Assembly: GCA_012959465.1 (NCBI GenBank) | Contig: DUDC01000001.1 | Span: 1 to 46,336 of the forward strand | Length of the DNA: 46,336 nt | Source: Planctomycetaceae bacterium | Lineage (GTDB): Bacteria > Planctomycetota > Planctomycetia > Pirellulales > Pirellulaceae | Direction of reading: 5' to 3' | Shown here: piece after piece, positions 1 through 7,997 of the stretch | How positions within the stretch are numbered: the stretch's first letter is position 1 | How the letters are laid out: the number at the start of each line of letters is the position of its first letter | Translations under genes and position numbers: made by a program | The notes under the pieces: generated by a model | Told to the model about the DNA's origin: nothing | Databases searched by the model: none | Seen by the model: only the letters and a program-made list of their open reading frames with translations

Positions 1-1
1 G

Positions 2-472
2 TCGGAGAAGCCCCTGATCGGAATTTGCCTTGGTCTGCAACTACTGATGACCGAGAGTGAAGAGTTCGGTTGTCATGAAGGATTGGGGATCATACCGGGT
101 CGAGTTGTTCATCTTGATGCGCCTCAGGGGAAACGTGGGACGCTCAAAGTCCCCCACGTGGGCTGGAATCGTGTGGAGCTACCGAACCCAAGCGGCGCAG
201 GCTGGGATGAGTCTCCTCTGAAGGGCATCGCGCCGAGCACCTATTTCTACTTTGTCCATTCGTATTGTATTGAGCCGGATGACCGGCGAGTCGTATTGTC
301 TGAGACGACGTATGGAAACCGACGTTTTTGTTCCGCAGTGCAACAGGGAAACGTCATTGCTTTTCAGTATCATCCCGAGCGGTCTGCGGCCGACGGCAAC
401 AAAGTGTACAAGAACATCGCTGCCATGATTCGGTCGCAGCAGCAACAGGAGGATGGCAAGCATGTCGCATGA
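2..472 (+). CDS. hisH: HisH-type glutamine amidotransferase subunit (5' partial)
   Basis: This is the C-terminal part of a class-I (triad) glutaminase that releases ammonia from glutamine for a partner synthase. The reading frame is open from the left edge, so the true start lies outside the window. The nucleophile motif GICLGLQLL (Cys in the ninth visible codon) and the C-terminal FQYHPERS motif carry the Cys and His-Glu of the catalytic triad. The remainder matches HisH in length and order. Its stop overlaps the start of a WbpG-type amidotransferase. In O-antigen loci the trio WbpG-HisH-HisF uses a HisH copy to amidate sugars rather than to make histidine, so a sugar role is inferred. A HisF partner would be expected just upstream and cannot be seen. 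A histidine-biosynthetic HisH remains possible. Confidence 0.85.
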   Translation, partial: SEKPLIGICLGLQLLMTESEEFGCHEGLGIIPGRVVHLDAPQGKRGTLKVPHVGWNRVELPNPSGAGWDESPLKGIAPSTYFYFVHSYCIEPDDRRVVLSETTYGNRRFCSAVQQGNVIAFQYHPERSAADGNKVYKNIAAMIRSQQQQEDGKHVA

Positions 473-1706
473 ATCGCTGGAAGCACTGTACGGTCTACCG
501 AACGAAGTTGCCTATTGTCGGAAATGTGTCATTTCCAATCAACGACCTTCATCGACACCCGAATTTAAGAACTCGGCGAATCGAAAAATTGGCACCATCG
601 GTTTCAGCGATGACGGTGTTTGTGAGGCTTGCCAACACAGCGAGTTCAAGCACTCTGGGATCGATTGGAACGACCGTGAACAACAGCTTCTACAATTACT
701 GGACCGATACCGCAGTACGGACGGGAGTTTCGATTGCCTTGTCCCGGGCAGCGGTGGTAAGGATAGCTGCCTGCAAGCCCACATCCTCAAAGACAAATAC
801 GGCATGCACCCGCTGACAGTCACTTGGCCACCTATTCGATACACCGACATCGGCTGGCAGAACTTCCGCAGTTGGCTGGACGTGGGAGGTTTTGACAACA
901 TCTCCTACAATCAGAATCCACAAGTCATGAAGTTGCTGACGCGGTTGTCTATCGAGAATCTGTTGCACCCATTTCAGACATTCATTTTAGGGCAAAAGAA
1001 TTTTGGTCCCAAGATCGCGGCGCAACTGGGAATTTCATTGGTGTTTTACGGCGAAAACGAAGCCGAATATGGCAACCCAATCGCCGACAACAACAAGTCG
1101 CTTCGAGACAGTTCGTACCACTCGATGAAAAACCGCGACGGAATTCGGCTGGCAGGCGTTCGTTATGACGAGCTGATTCGAGACCACGGACTGAGTGAAT
1201 CTGACTTGAGTCCCTACATGCCAGCCGATGCGTCACTGTTCGATCGGACCGAGGTCGACGTGCACTACTTGGGTTACTATCTGAAATGGACCCCGCAGGA
1301 AGCCTACTACTACGCGGTGGAACATACGGGATTTCAGGCTAATCCGTTCCGCACCGAGGGGACTTACAGCAAGTACAACAGCCTGGACGACAAGATTGAC
1401 GGATTTCACTACTACACCACATATATCAAGTTCGGTATCGGGCGTGCCAGCTATGATGCGGCGCAGGAGATTCGCAACCGACATCTTACTCGGAAAGAGG
1501 GTGTCGCTTTGGTGAAGCGATTTGATGGCGAATTCCCCAAGAAGTACTTTCAGGAAATCATGGACTATATCGGCATGACACCGGAGCGATTTATTGAGTT
1601 GTGTGATGCCGGACGCTCGCCTCACTTGTGGAAACAAGAGGATGGGCAGTGGAAGCTGAGGCACCCGATTTGGGAAGAAGGAACGGGTCGAAGTGCAGCG
1701 GCCTGA
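462..1706 (+). CDS. N-acetyl sugar amidotransferase (WbpG/PseA family)
   Basis: Predicted ATP-dependent enzyme that converts an N-acetyl group of a nucleotide sugar to an acetamidino group, using ammonia from the HisH-type neighbour. The 414-residue product has two N-terminal CxxC pairs (C19/C22 and C54/C57) likely to bind zinc. The PP-loop SGGKDS lies at about 97-102, and a YGENEAEYG segment in the middle is also typical of the family. I prefer ATG 462 because AGGAGG at 447-452 sits nine bases before it; ATG 453 directly abuts the ribosome site and would add three residues. The start lies inside the end of the glutaminase gene, which suggests translational coupling. Known relatives modify pseudaminic, legionaminic or mannuronic sugars; the substrate here is not known. 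Confidence 0.88.
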   Translation: MSHESLEALYGLPNEVAYCRKCVISNQRPSSTPEFKNSANRKIGTIGFSDDGVCEACQHSEFKHSGIDWNDREQQLLQLLDRYRSTDGSFDCLVPGSGGKDSCLQAHILKDKYGMHPLTVTWPPIRYTDIGWQNFRSWLDVGGFDNISYNQNPQVMKLLTRLSIENLLHPFQTFILGQKNFGPKIAAQLGISLVFYGENEAEYGNPIADNNKSLRDSSYHSMKNRDGIRLAGVRYDELIRDHGLSESDLSPYMPADASLFDRTEVDVHYLGYYLKWTPQEAYYYAVEHTGFQANPFRTEGTYSKYNSLDDKIDGFHYYTTYIKFGIGRASYDAAQEIRNRHLTRKEGVALVKRFDGEFPKKYFQEIMDYIGMTPERFIELCDAGRSPHLWKQEDGQWKLRHPIWEEGTGRSAAA

Positions 1707-1739
1707 GCATTGTCTAACACGGATGTAAGGGACAGACTA

Positions 1740-3005
1740 ATGAAACGCGTTTTGCTTGTGACCTACGGTGGCGGCCATGTGGCCATGATGATTCCAATCA
1801 TTCGCGAAATGAAGAGTCGCGGAATCTGCCACATGACGGTCTTGGGGCTCACGACGGCAGGGCCACGGCTCCAACAGGAGGGGATTCCCTATTTGGGGTT
1901 TGCCGACCTAGTCGAGCCGTACGACGACGACGCGTTAGAGAAAGGGCGTCAACTTGCCGCCGAGAATCATACCCAAGGGACCGGTATACCGTTCGCGGAG
2001 ACCGTGGCTTACCTCGGGTTGAGCTATGCTGATTTGGAGGAACGCGTCGGAATTGAGCAAGCCAAATTGGACTATAATGAGCGAAAACGGCAGGCATTCT
2101 TGCCGAAAGGACCTCTGAAGCGTTTGTTGTCTCGAGTGCAACCCGATCTTGTCGTGGCAACCAGTTCCCCTCGCGCCGAGCTTGCCGCGATCATGGCCGC
2201 TAAAACCATGGGAATTCCCTCCGTATCAATCATCGATCTATTTGGACGGGAATGGCCATATATGTTTGAGGCGGATTACGCCGACCGAGTGCTTGTCATG
2301 TCGGATTTGGTTCGTGACGATTTCCTCAGTCGGGGGCGCGGTGCGAATGAGGTTGTGGTCACAGGGAATCCGGCGTTCGATCGGCTCTTCTCGCTCACCA
2401 TTCGAAAGGATTCTCGCCGTTGGCGTGATTCGGTTGACCCTCATCAAGAACGCAAGGTCGTCCTTTGGACGGCCACCTCCATCCTGGAGGATCGCGATCG
2501 TCTGGAGATACTCAAGAGCCTAGGTGAACTGGCGACAAAGCGACCCGATTTGGCTATTGTCTATCGTCCTCATCCCAATACCGTGGCCAATCTTGCCGAC
2601 CTGCCGACAGGTGTCATTGCTGCGAATAATCGGGTGGACTGTGCGGCGCAGATCGCCGGCTCTGATGTCGTGCTGGTCACCGTCTCCACAACCGGGATCG
2701 AAGCGGCACTTCTAGACAAGCCAGTCATCAAGATGTCGTTTACCAATCCTGAGTATCGAGTCTACGCTGATTCGTATCCTCACTACGACGCCATGGCACC
2801 CTACGAGTCGATGGGAATTGCCCACCGAATCGACCGACTAGAACAACTGGAATCGGCCATCGACGAGGTGACCTCGCCAGGGCCAGTTGCAGAAACGCTT
2901 CAGATAGCTCGAAACGAGTTGCCTGCTGCAGGTGATGCGGCGGGGCGTGTTGTCGATGCGTTGGAAGACGTGATGCAAACGGATCGGTTCAAGCGAGTAG
3001 CCTAG
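1740..3005 (+). CDS. GT-B fold protein, UDP-GlcNAc 2-epimerase / glycosyltransferase-like
   Basis: A 421-residue cytoplasmic protein with a two-domain GT-B layout. The N-terminus MKRVLLVTYGGGHVAMMIP gives a glycine-rich first loop. The linker region has VVVTGNPAFDRLF, and the C-terminal nucleotide-sugar half has VYRPHPN and VSTTGIEAALLDKPVI. These resemble UDP-GlcNAc 2-epimerases, CDP-glycerol glycerophosphotransferases and related transferases, and I cannot decide between epimerase and transferase. ATG 1740 is preferred, with an AAGGGA-like site about seven bases upstream; a TTG at 1710 in the same frame would add ten residues. It lies 33 bases after the amidotransferase in the same operon, so a role in making or moving the modified sugar is inferred. 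Confidence 0.7.
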   Translation: MKRVLLVTYGGGHVAMMIPIIREMKSRGICHMTVLGLTTAGPRLQQEGIPYLGFADLVEPYDDDALEKGRQLAAENHTQGTGIPFAETVAYLGLSYADLEERVGIEQAKLDYNERKRQAFLPKGPLKRLLSRVQPDLVVATSSPRAELAAIMAAKTMGIPSVSIIDLFGREWPYMFEADYADRVLVMSDLVRDDFLSRGRGANEVVVTGNPAFDRLFSLTIRKDSRRWRDSVDPHQERKVVLWTATSILEDRDRLEILKSLGELATKRPDLAIVYRPHPNTVANLADLPTGVIAANNRVDCAAQIAGSDVVLVTVSTTGIEAALLDKPVIKMSFTNPEYRVYADSYPHYDAMAPYESMGIAHRIDRLEQLESAIDEVTSPGPVAETLQIARNELPAAGDAAGRVVDALEDVMQTDRFKRVA

Positions 3006-3070
3006 AGCCTTCGATGTGATGCAGCGACTTTTGAGATTTCCTCTAGTACACAAGTAGTGGAGCTGGGTAG

Positions 3071-3901
3071 GTGAAATACTTCTTTATCACGGACGACCGA
3101 GACGTAGCCGCCTTTATCGATCAATTCGGAGTCTCTTTTGCATTCATTGATCTTGAGGTGATGGGGAAACAGGAGCGGCAAGGAGGACACGATACGGTCA
3201 TGTCACAGCATGATCGTGAGTCAATTCCCGTCGTTCGCCAAGCTCTGGAAACCGCTCGAACGCTGGTCAGAATCAATCCATTGAATGCAGGTACAGCCAA
3301 CGAAGTTGATTTCTGTATCGACGCGGGTGCCGAGTTGCTCATGCTCCCAATGTTCCGCTCAGCATTGGAGCTTGAGCAGGTAATCCGTTTTGTCGGTGGA
3401 CGCGTTCCCATCATACCGCTTGTCGAAACGGTCGGAGCCGTCCAAGACTTGCAACGCATCGTGGCGCTTGAGGGGATTGAGCAGCTTCATTTCGGCCTTA
3501 ACGATCTGAGATTGGATTTAGGATTGTCGTTCTTGTTTGAGTCGGTCGCGAATGGTCTGATTGATAAAGTAGCAGAAACATGTCATCAGGCTTCAATGCC
3601 TTTCGGTGTTGGCGGAGTCGCTCGCGCGGCCGGCGGACTGATCCCAGGTAAGATGGTGCTCGGTGAATATTTGCGAGTTGGGGCGATCGCCACAATTCTC
3701 TCCCGAGATTTTCATCACCGTGCTAAGAATCTGGCTGACTTGCGAGCAAAGGTCGACTTTCCAGACGAAATGGCGCAGTTGAAACAGGCAGAAGCCGAGT
3801 TGCTTCAAAGGAATCTACAAGAGATTGAAGCTGACCGATCCGAGTTTGTGCGGCGAGTTCGGCAGGTTGTGGCTTTCAAAAAGGCCTCTGTCGCCGCATA
3901 G
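3071..3901 (+). CDS. HpcH/HpaI aldolase / citrate lyase family protein
   Basis: A 276-residue TIM-barrel protein of the pyruvate-aldolase family, which forms or breaks C-C bonds between pyruvate-like donors and aldehydes using a divalent metal. Family residues can be read: the Arg in LVRINPLN, the metal-binding Glu in PLVETVGA, and the second metal ligand Asp in FGLNDLRLDLG. The last roughly 50 residues form a charged, probably helical tail. Translation starts at GTG 3071 with GGAG eight bases upstream; no ATG is well placed. It sits between a GT-B protein and an AsnB-type amidotransferase in a polysaccharide operon, an unusual setting for a family best known from aromatic catabolism. A role in building a keto-deoxy sugar acid is a guess from context only. 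Confidence 0.75.
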   Translation: MKYFFITDDRDVAAFIDQFGVSFAFIDLEVMGKQERQGGHDTVMSQHDRESIPVVRQALETARTLVRINPLNAGTANEVDFCIDAGAELLMLPMFRSALELEQVIRFVGGRVPIIPLVETVGAVQDLQRIVALEGIEQLHFGLNDLRLDLGLSFLFESVANGLIDKVAETCHQASMPFGVGGVARAAGGLIPGKMVLGEYLRVGAIATILSRDFHHRAKNLADLRAKVDFPDEMAQLKQAEAELLQRNLQEIEADRSEFVRRVRQVVAFKKASVAA

Positions 3902-3944
3902 AAACACGCGTCGAGGCAATTGCTGAACGCAAGGATCAAGAGAC

Positions 3945-5774
3945 ATGTGTGGTATCGTTGGTGGGTTCGACCGTACGGGTCGACCATTTTGTGCGAAAGA
4001 GATTGAATCAGCCTGTCAGCGAATGGCCCACCGAGGGCCGGACGATGAGGGCGTGTTCTCTGAGCATGGCGTGTTTTTGGCAAACCGCCGTTTGGCCATC
4101 CTGGACGTGGCCGCTGGACACCAACCGATGGTTTCCGACGACGGTCAATCCGTCATTGTTCAAAATGGCGAGATCTACAATTTCGTCGAATTATCCGCCG
4201 GGCTAGGGTGTCGTACGAAATGCGATACCGAGGTCTTATTGCGACTGTTCGAACGAGATGGACGCAGATTTGTCGATCAACTCAACGGAATGTTCGCGAT
4301 CGCGGTGTTTGATCGCCGTGAACAGGTGTTGTCGATCTATCGCGATCGCCTGGGCCAAAAGCCGCTCTATATCTACGACGACGGAACTCGTCTGCTGTTC
4401 GCTTCGGAGATTAAGTCTCTGTTGGCATTTGGCGTGCCGGTGGAAGTGGACTGGGACGCAGTCGACGCGTTTCTTACTTACAACTATATTCCTGCTCCGC
4501 TCACCATTTTCAAGAACATTCAGCATGTGATGCCGGGGACCGTGTGGCATATCCGCCCGGATCGAACCGATATTGAAGCTTGGTGGAAGCTGCAGATCTC
4601 GGAAGAGCAACGAACGGACGCTGATTGGCAGCACGAATTGCACGATACGCTTCGTGACGCTGTTGGATTGAGATTGAGATCCGACGTTCCGCTAGGAGCA
4701 TTCTTGTCGGGTGGGCTCGACAGTTCGGTCATTGTCAAACTGATGGCTGAGCAGACTTCGCGCACCGTGAAAACCTATTGTGTCGGACTTGGCGATTGCC
4801 GATTTCACGACGAAATCTACTCGCAACAAGCCGCAGAGGCCATCGGTACGGATCATTGCGTCGACAGGGTCAAGTCGGAATTGTTCAACGAGTGGCCGCG
4901 TGTGTTGTACCACAATGATCAGCCACACGGCGATATTTCTTTTCTACCAACTTTTCATGTGAGTCGGTTGGCGAAAAGGGACTTGACCGTCGTGCTGACC
5001 GGGGATGGTAGTGATGAACTATTTGCTGGATACGATTTGCACCGATCGATTTTGACGGAGGACATCGGTACGTTGTCCGACAATGAGTTTGTTCAACGTG
5101 TCACCAATCGAGTGAGTCTCCTCAACGCTGCACAGAGACATGAGTTGTATTCGAATGAAATGTTATCGAGAGTTCACCTGGAGGCATCGTCACGGTTTGT
5201 TGAGGAACGGCTTGCTGCTTATCCGGATGCCGACCGAGTCAACCAACTACTCGCATTTGACACGCTTCAATTGTTGCCTGGCAATAATTTGGTGAAACCC
5301 GACAAAGTGGCAATGGCTGTTTCCCTTGAGGCTCGCTCGCCCTTTATGGACTTCCGAGTTGTGGATCTCGCTTTTCGGATGCCAGGTCAAGTGAAACTTC
5401 GGGATGGAGAAACGAAAGCGGTCTTGAAGCGAGTTGCCGAGACCATGTTGCCTCACGACATTGTCCACCGACCCAAACAGATGTTCTCAATGCCTGTGGG
5501 TGATTGGTTTCGCGGACCGTTACAGCCTCTTGTCCGGGAAGTGCTTTGCAGCCCTTCGTCGCGCGACCGTGGCATATTCGATCAACGGCAGTTGAAAACG
5601 GTCGTCGACGAGCACATGTCGATGGCTGCGGACCATACACGGGCGATTCGGGCATTTGTAGCTTTGGAGCTTTGGTTCCGTATGTATGTAGATCAATCGT
5701 TGCAAACGGCGCCGACTTTCGCCGACTTGGGAGTTGAACAATTGCCAGAGTGGTCAGAGTCTCGCGCCGCCTGA
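3945..5774 (+). CDS. asnB: Asparagine synthase (glutamine-hydrolysing)-type amidotransferase
   Basis: A 609-residue two-domain amidotransferase. The N-terminal class-II glutaminase begins MCGIVGG, exposing Cys2 as nucleophile, followed by MAHRGPDDEG and NGEIYN. The C-terminal synthetase has the ATP-pyrophosphatase loop LSGGLDSSVI at about 253 and LTGDGSDELFAGYD further on. The length fits AsnB. It is 43 bases after the aldolase gene and 29 bases before a phosphoglycosyl transferase, so it is probably co-transcribed with polysaccharide genes. AsnB homologues in such loci often amidate a carboxyl group on a sugar acid or lipid-linked product instead of aspartate. That assignment is inferred from position; ordinary asparagine synthesis is the alternative. 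Confidence 0.88.
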   Translation: MCGIVGGFDRTGRPFCAKEIESACQRMAHRGPDDEGVFSEHGVFLANRRLAILDVAAGHQPMVSDDGQSVIVQNGEIYNFVELSAGLGCRTKCDTEVLLRLFERDGRRFVDQLNGMFAIAVFDRREQVLSIYRDRLGQKPLYIYDDGTRLLFASEIKSLLAFGVPVEVDWDAVDAFLTYNYIPAPLTIFKNIQHVMPGTVWHIRPDRTDIEAWWKLQISEEQRTDADWQHELHDTLRDAVGLRLRSDVPLGAFLSGGLDSSVIVKLMAEQTSRTVKTYCVGLGDCRFHDEIYSQQAAEAIGTDHCVDRVKSELFNEWPRVLYHNDQPHGDISFLPTFHVSRLAKRDLTVVLTGDGSDELFAGYDLHRSILTEDIGTLSDNEFVQRVTNRVSLLNAAQRHELYSNEMLSRVHLEASSRFVEERLAAYPDADRVNQLLAFDTLQLLPGNNLVKPDKVAMAVSLEARSPFMDFRVVDLAFRMPGQVKLRDGETKAVLKRVAETMLPHDIVHRPKQMFSMPVGDWFRGPLQPLVREVLCSPSSRDRGIFDQRQLKTVVDEHMSMAADHTRAIRAFVALELWFRMYVDQSLQTAPTFADLGVEQLPEWSESRAA

Positions 5775-5803
5775 TTCAAATCGTGTGTTGAAGGAACAAC
5801 CGC

Positions 5804-6403
5804 ATGACAGCAATTTCGTCGATCAGACCACGTAGCGGTCGATGGGCAAAACGAGTTTTTGACGTTATTGCTATTTCTGTCATCATTGTCCCGGTCCTTC
5901 CGCTCATGGGATTGATCGCACTTGCCATCAAATGGAATTCACCTGGGCCTATTCTCTACCGGCAACGGCGACTTGGGGTCGGCGAACATCCATTTACCGT
6001 GCTCAAGTTTCGATCCATGCGAATGGATGCCGATCGTTGCGGTCCACAGTTTACGACAACCGATGATCCTCGCATCACAAGCGTGGGCAAATTGCTGCGA
6101 GGTACTAGTCTGGACGAACTTCCGCAGCTATTTAATGTCCTGCTTGGAGACATGAGCTTGATCGGTCCCCGCCCCTATGTTGGGTTTGAGCTCGAGGGCT
6201 GGTCCGAGGCGGATCGGGCAACGCGGGCGTCGGTGCGACCCGGCATCTCGGGAATGGCTCAAGTAAGCGGCCGCAGTGATTTGAAGCCGAATGAAATACG
6301 CGACATTGACCTGGACTACGTGCGACGGTGGAGCCTTGTTGCTGACGTTTGGATCATTTGGCAGACCGTTACATCAGTGTTATTGCGGAAAGGTGTCAAC
6401 TGA
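5804..6403 (+). CDS. Sugar transferase (monotopic phosphoglycosyl transferase, WcaJ/PglC type)
   Basis: Predicted membrane enzyme that starts glycan assembly by moving a phosphosugar from a nucleotide sugar to undecaprenyl phosphate. The 199-residue length matches the small single-anchor class rather than the multi-spanning WbaP class. One hydrophobic segment (about 16-40, VIAISVIIVPVLPLMGLIAL) follows the basic KRVFD start. Then come SPGPILYRQRRLG, FTVLKFRSMRMDA, the acidic catalytic region GTSLDELPQLFNVL, GDMSLIGPRP and RPGISGMAQVSGR, all standard family blocks. A GGAAC sequence lies a few bases before ATG 5804. It is the last gene of the tightly packed stretch and is followed by a 282-bp spacer. 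Confidence 0.93.
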   Translation: MTAISSIRPRSGRWAKRVFDVIAISVIIVPVLPLMGLIALAIKWNSPGPILYRQRRLGVGEHPFTVLKFRSMRMDADRCGPQFTTTDDPRITSVGKLLRGTSLDELPQLFNVLLGDMSLIGPRPYVGFELEGWSEADRATRASVRPGISGMAQVSGRSDLKPNEIRDIDLDYVRRWSLVADVWIIWQTVTSVLLRKGVN

Positions 6404-6476
6404 ACCGGTGTTCGACGGAGTGAAAACGGCCGAAATCGACTTCCCGTTGCGAAGTCTGACGGCTCGGAAAACGACT

Positions 6477-6504
6477 TTGCCAGCCGAGGTTGTTCTGCTA
6501 TCCT
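6477..6504 (+). promoter_or_regulatory. Possible sigma-70 promoter before the polymerase gene
   Basis: TTGCCA (6477-6482) and TATCCT (6499-6504) are separated by 16 bases and lie in the spacer after the sugar transferase. A start near 6511 would give a leader carrying a short reading frame at 6543 and then the membrane polymerase gene. This was found by eye and no transcript evidence is available. Confidence 0.3.
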
Positions 6505-6542
6505 CCGCATCGAATTCTGTGGAACATGTTCGAGAGCAAGAG

Positions 6543-6689
6543 ATGGACATCGAACTCGGCTACTCAAAAAAACCTGGCAAATATGACGCCCTGCGGCGTG
6601 AGTATCGTGCTCACCACCAGTCTTCGATGTCTGCGACGGCGGTTTTTTGCCGCTACCAACCCTGCGCTGACGTTGGGGGCGACCGGTGA
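6543..6689 (+). CDS. Possible 48-residue leader protein overlapping the polymerase start
   Basis: A short frame starting at ATG 6543 gives a basic 48-residue peptide (begins MDIELGYSKKPGKYDALR) of no recognised family. The reason to list it is its end: its TGA (6687-6689) overlaps the GTG start of the next gene (6686-6688) by the sequence GTGA, the arrangement used for translational coupling. The ribosome site is weak (only GAGCAAGAG just upstream), and the frame could equally be chance. A longer in-frame extension runs back into the sugar transferase gene and is not believed. Confidence 0.25.
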   Translation: MDIELGYSKKPGKYDALRREYRAHHQSSMSATAVFCRYQPCADVGGDR

Positions 6690-7969
6690 TTGAGCACCTA
6701 CTTCTGTTGGCGAACGCAGCTATGATAGCGTCGATATTTGCCGCTCCTTTCTGCGGCGTTCGGTCGGTTGTTGGCGTGCAATTGGTGTTGCTTCCTCTAG
6801 CTCACATCTACCTAGTTGGGGCCGCATTGGTGGCGTCGCTGGTTTGCCACTTACTCCAAGGCGATCAAGGCGACCAACGCGGGCGGCGACAGTTCGAGGT
6901 CCCTCACCTGATCCTCTACCCCTGGGCCGTGTGGTTGGTGGCGGCGAGTATTAGTCTTATTGTCAACGGAATCTCGTCTCGCTCTCTCTTTCAGTTCGCT
7001 GAGTTTATCTTCTACGGTCTGATCGGGACATTTGCTTTTCAAATCTCCGTTGGTGGTGCCTCTCACCTGAGGCACATCCTAAAAAGCCTGATGGCATCAG
7101 CATTTTTTCTAGCAATTGTCCTCGGCCTCATTTACCGTACTCGCGGTGTACAGGACGGGTATTTCATCGGCTCCAACGAAGCGGCATTTATTCTGGTCGT
7201 TTGCGGATTGGTCGTTCCGGTTTACTGGATTTCGACAGTGTCCGATTGGCGGAAGGCGGCGATTGGGTGGGTCGTGATCATGGTGTCGTTGTGGGCCATC
7301 TATTTGGGCGAGTCTCGAGCCGGAATTGGATTTGGGCTGGCCGTGATAGGCAGTTTCGTGCTCTCATCGCTGCTGGGTGTCTCGTTTGCTAAGTGCGCTG
7401 TTGCCTGCGCAATCCTCGTCTTGCTTGGCAGCCAACAAACATCCGTCCAGGAGGTCGCTGGCAGACTCTTCGATACCGAACGCAACTTTTCGAACATCGA
7501 GCGGACCGCCCTGATCGAAAGCTGTTATGCGCTTTTTGTCGAGCGGCCATGGACGGGCTGGGGATGGGGCACAATGGAGAGTCTCTTGGATACCTATTCC
7601 CTGTCGAAGAACTCGTATCCTCATCCACACAACACCTACGCTCATTTTGCTGCGGAGATTGGTGTGGGTGGACTTGTCTGCCTGGGAATGATCTTCATCG
7701 GGTTGGGGACGATTGCTGTCGGAAACTACCGGGCTGGCCGGCGGCACGAGGCGCTTTTTGCAGCTTACTGCCTGGTTACGCTCGTCGTGCTGGGGATGGT
7801 GAACGATTACTTCTATGGTGCCAATCGAGGCATCATCGTGGCGGTGATGTTGGGGTTGGCTGCCGGAGTTCAAGCTCCTCGGAAGAGACTTATGAGAATG
7901 AACAGCGGACGTCTCGCGCCGGGAAACTCGCTAGCCATTCCAACGACGATTCACTCTGCCGGGAGCTAA
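6686..7969 (+). CDS. O-antigen ligase / Wzy-type polymerase family membrane protein
   Basis: A 427-residue polytopic membrane protein with roughly ten or more hydrophobic helices. Near residues 275-330 it has the large periplasmic loop typical of the Wzy_C/O-antigen ligase family: ESCYALFVERPWTGWGWG followed by PHPHNTYAHFAAEIGVGGL, whose HNTY...E-G pattern holds the conserved catalytic-loop His. It would polymerise or ligate undecaprenyl-linked glycan at the outer face of the cytoplasmic membrane. The start is GTG 6686; no ATG fits. Its neighbours are a phosphoglycosyl transferase and a GT4 glycosyltransferase. Ligase and polymerase cannot be told apart from sequence. Confidence 0.82.
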   Translation: MIEHLLLLANAAMIASIFAAPFCGVRSVVGVQLVLLPLAHIYLVGAALVASLVCHLLQGDQGDQRGRRQFEVPHLILYPWAVWLVAASISLIVNGISSRSLFQFAEFIFYGLIGTFAFQISVGGASHLRHILKSLMASAFFLAIVLGLIYRTRGVQDGYFIGSNEAAFILVVCGLVVPVYWISTVSDWRKAAIGWVVIMVSLWAIYLGESRAGIGFGLAVIGSFVLSSLLGVSFAKCAVACAILVLLGSQQTSVQEVAGRLFDTERNFSNIERTALIESCYALFVERPWTGWGWGTMESLLDTYSLSKNSYPHPHNTYAHFAAEIGVGGLVCLGMIFIGLGTIAVGNYRAGRRHEALFAAYCLVTLVVLGMVNDYFYGANRGIIVAVMLGLAAGVQAPRKRLMRMNSGRLAPGNSLAIPTTIHSAGS

Positions 7970-7997
7970 TGATGGACCAGAACGCAGGGAGCGAAAC

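Noticed and set aside
3002-3190. Minus-strand frame over the aldolase start
   Set aside because: Antisense to a clear gene and without a ribosome site.
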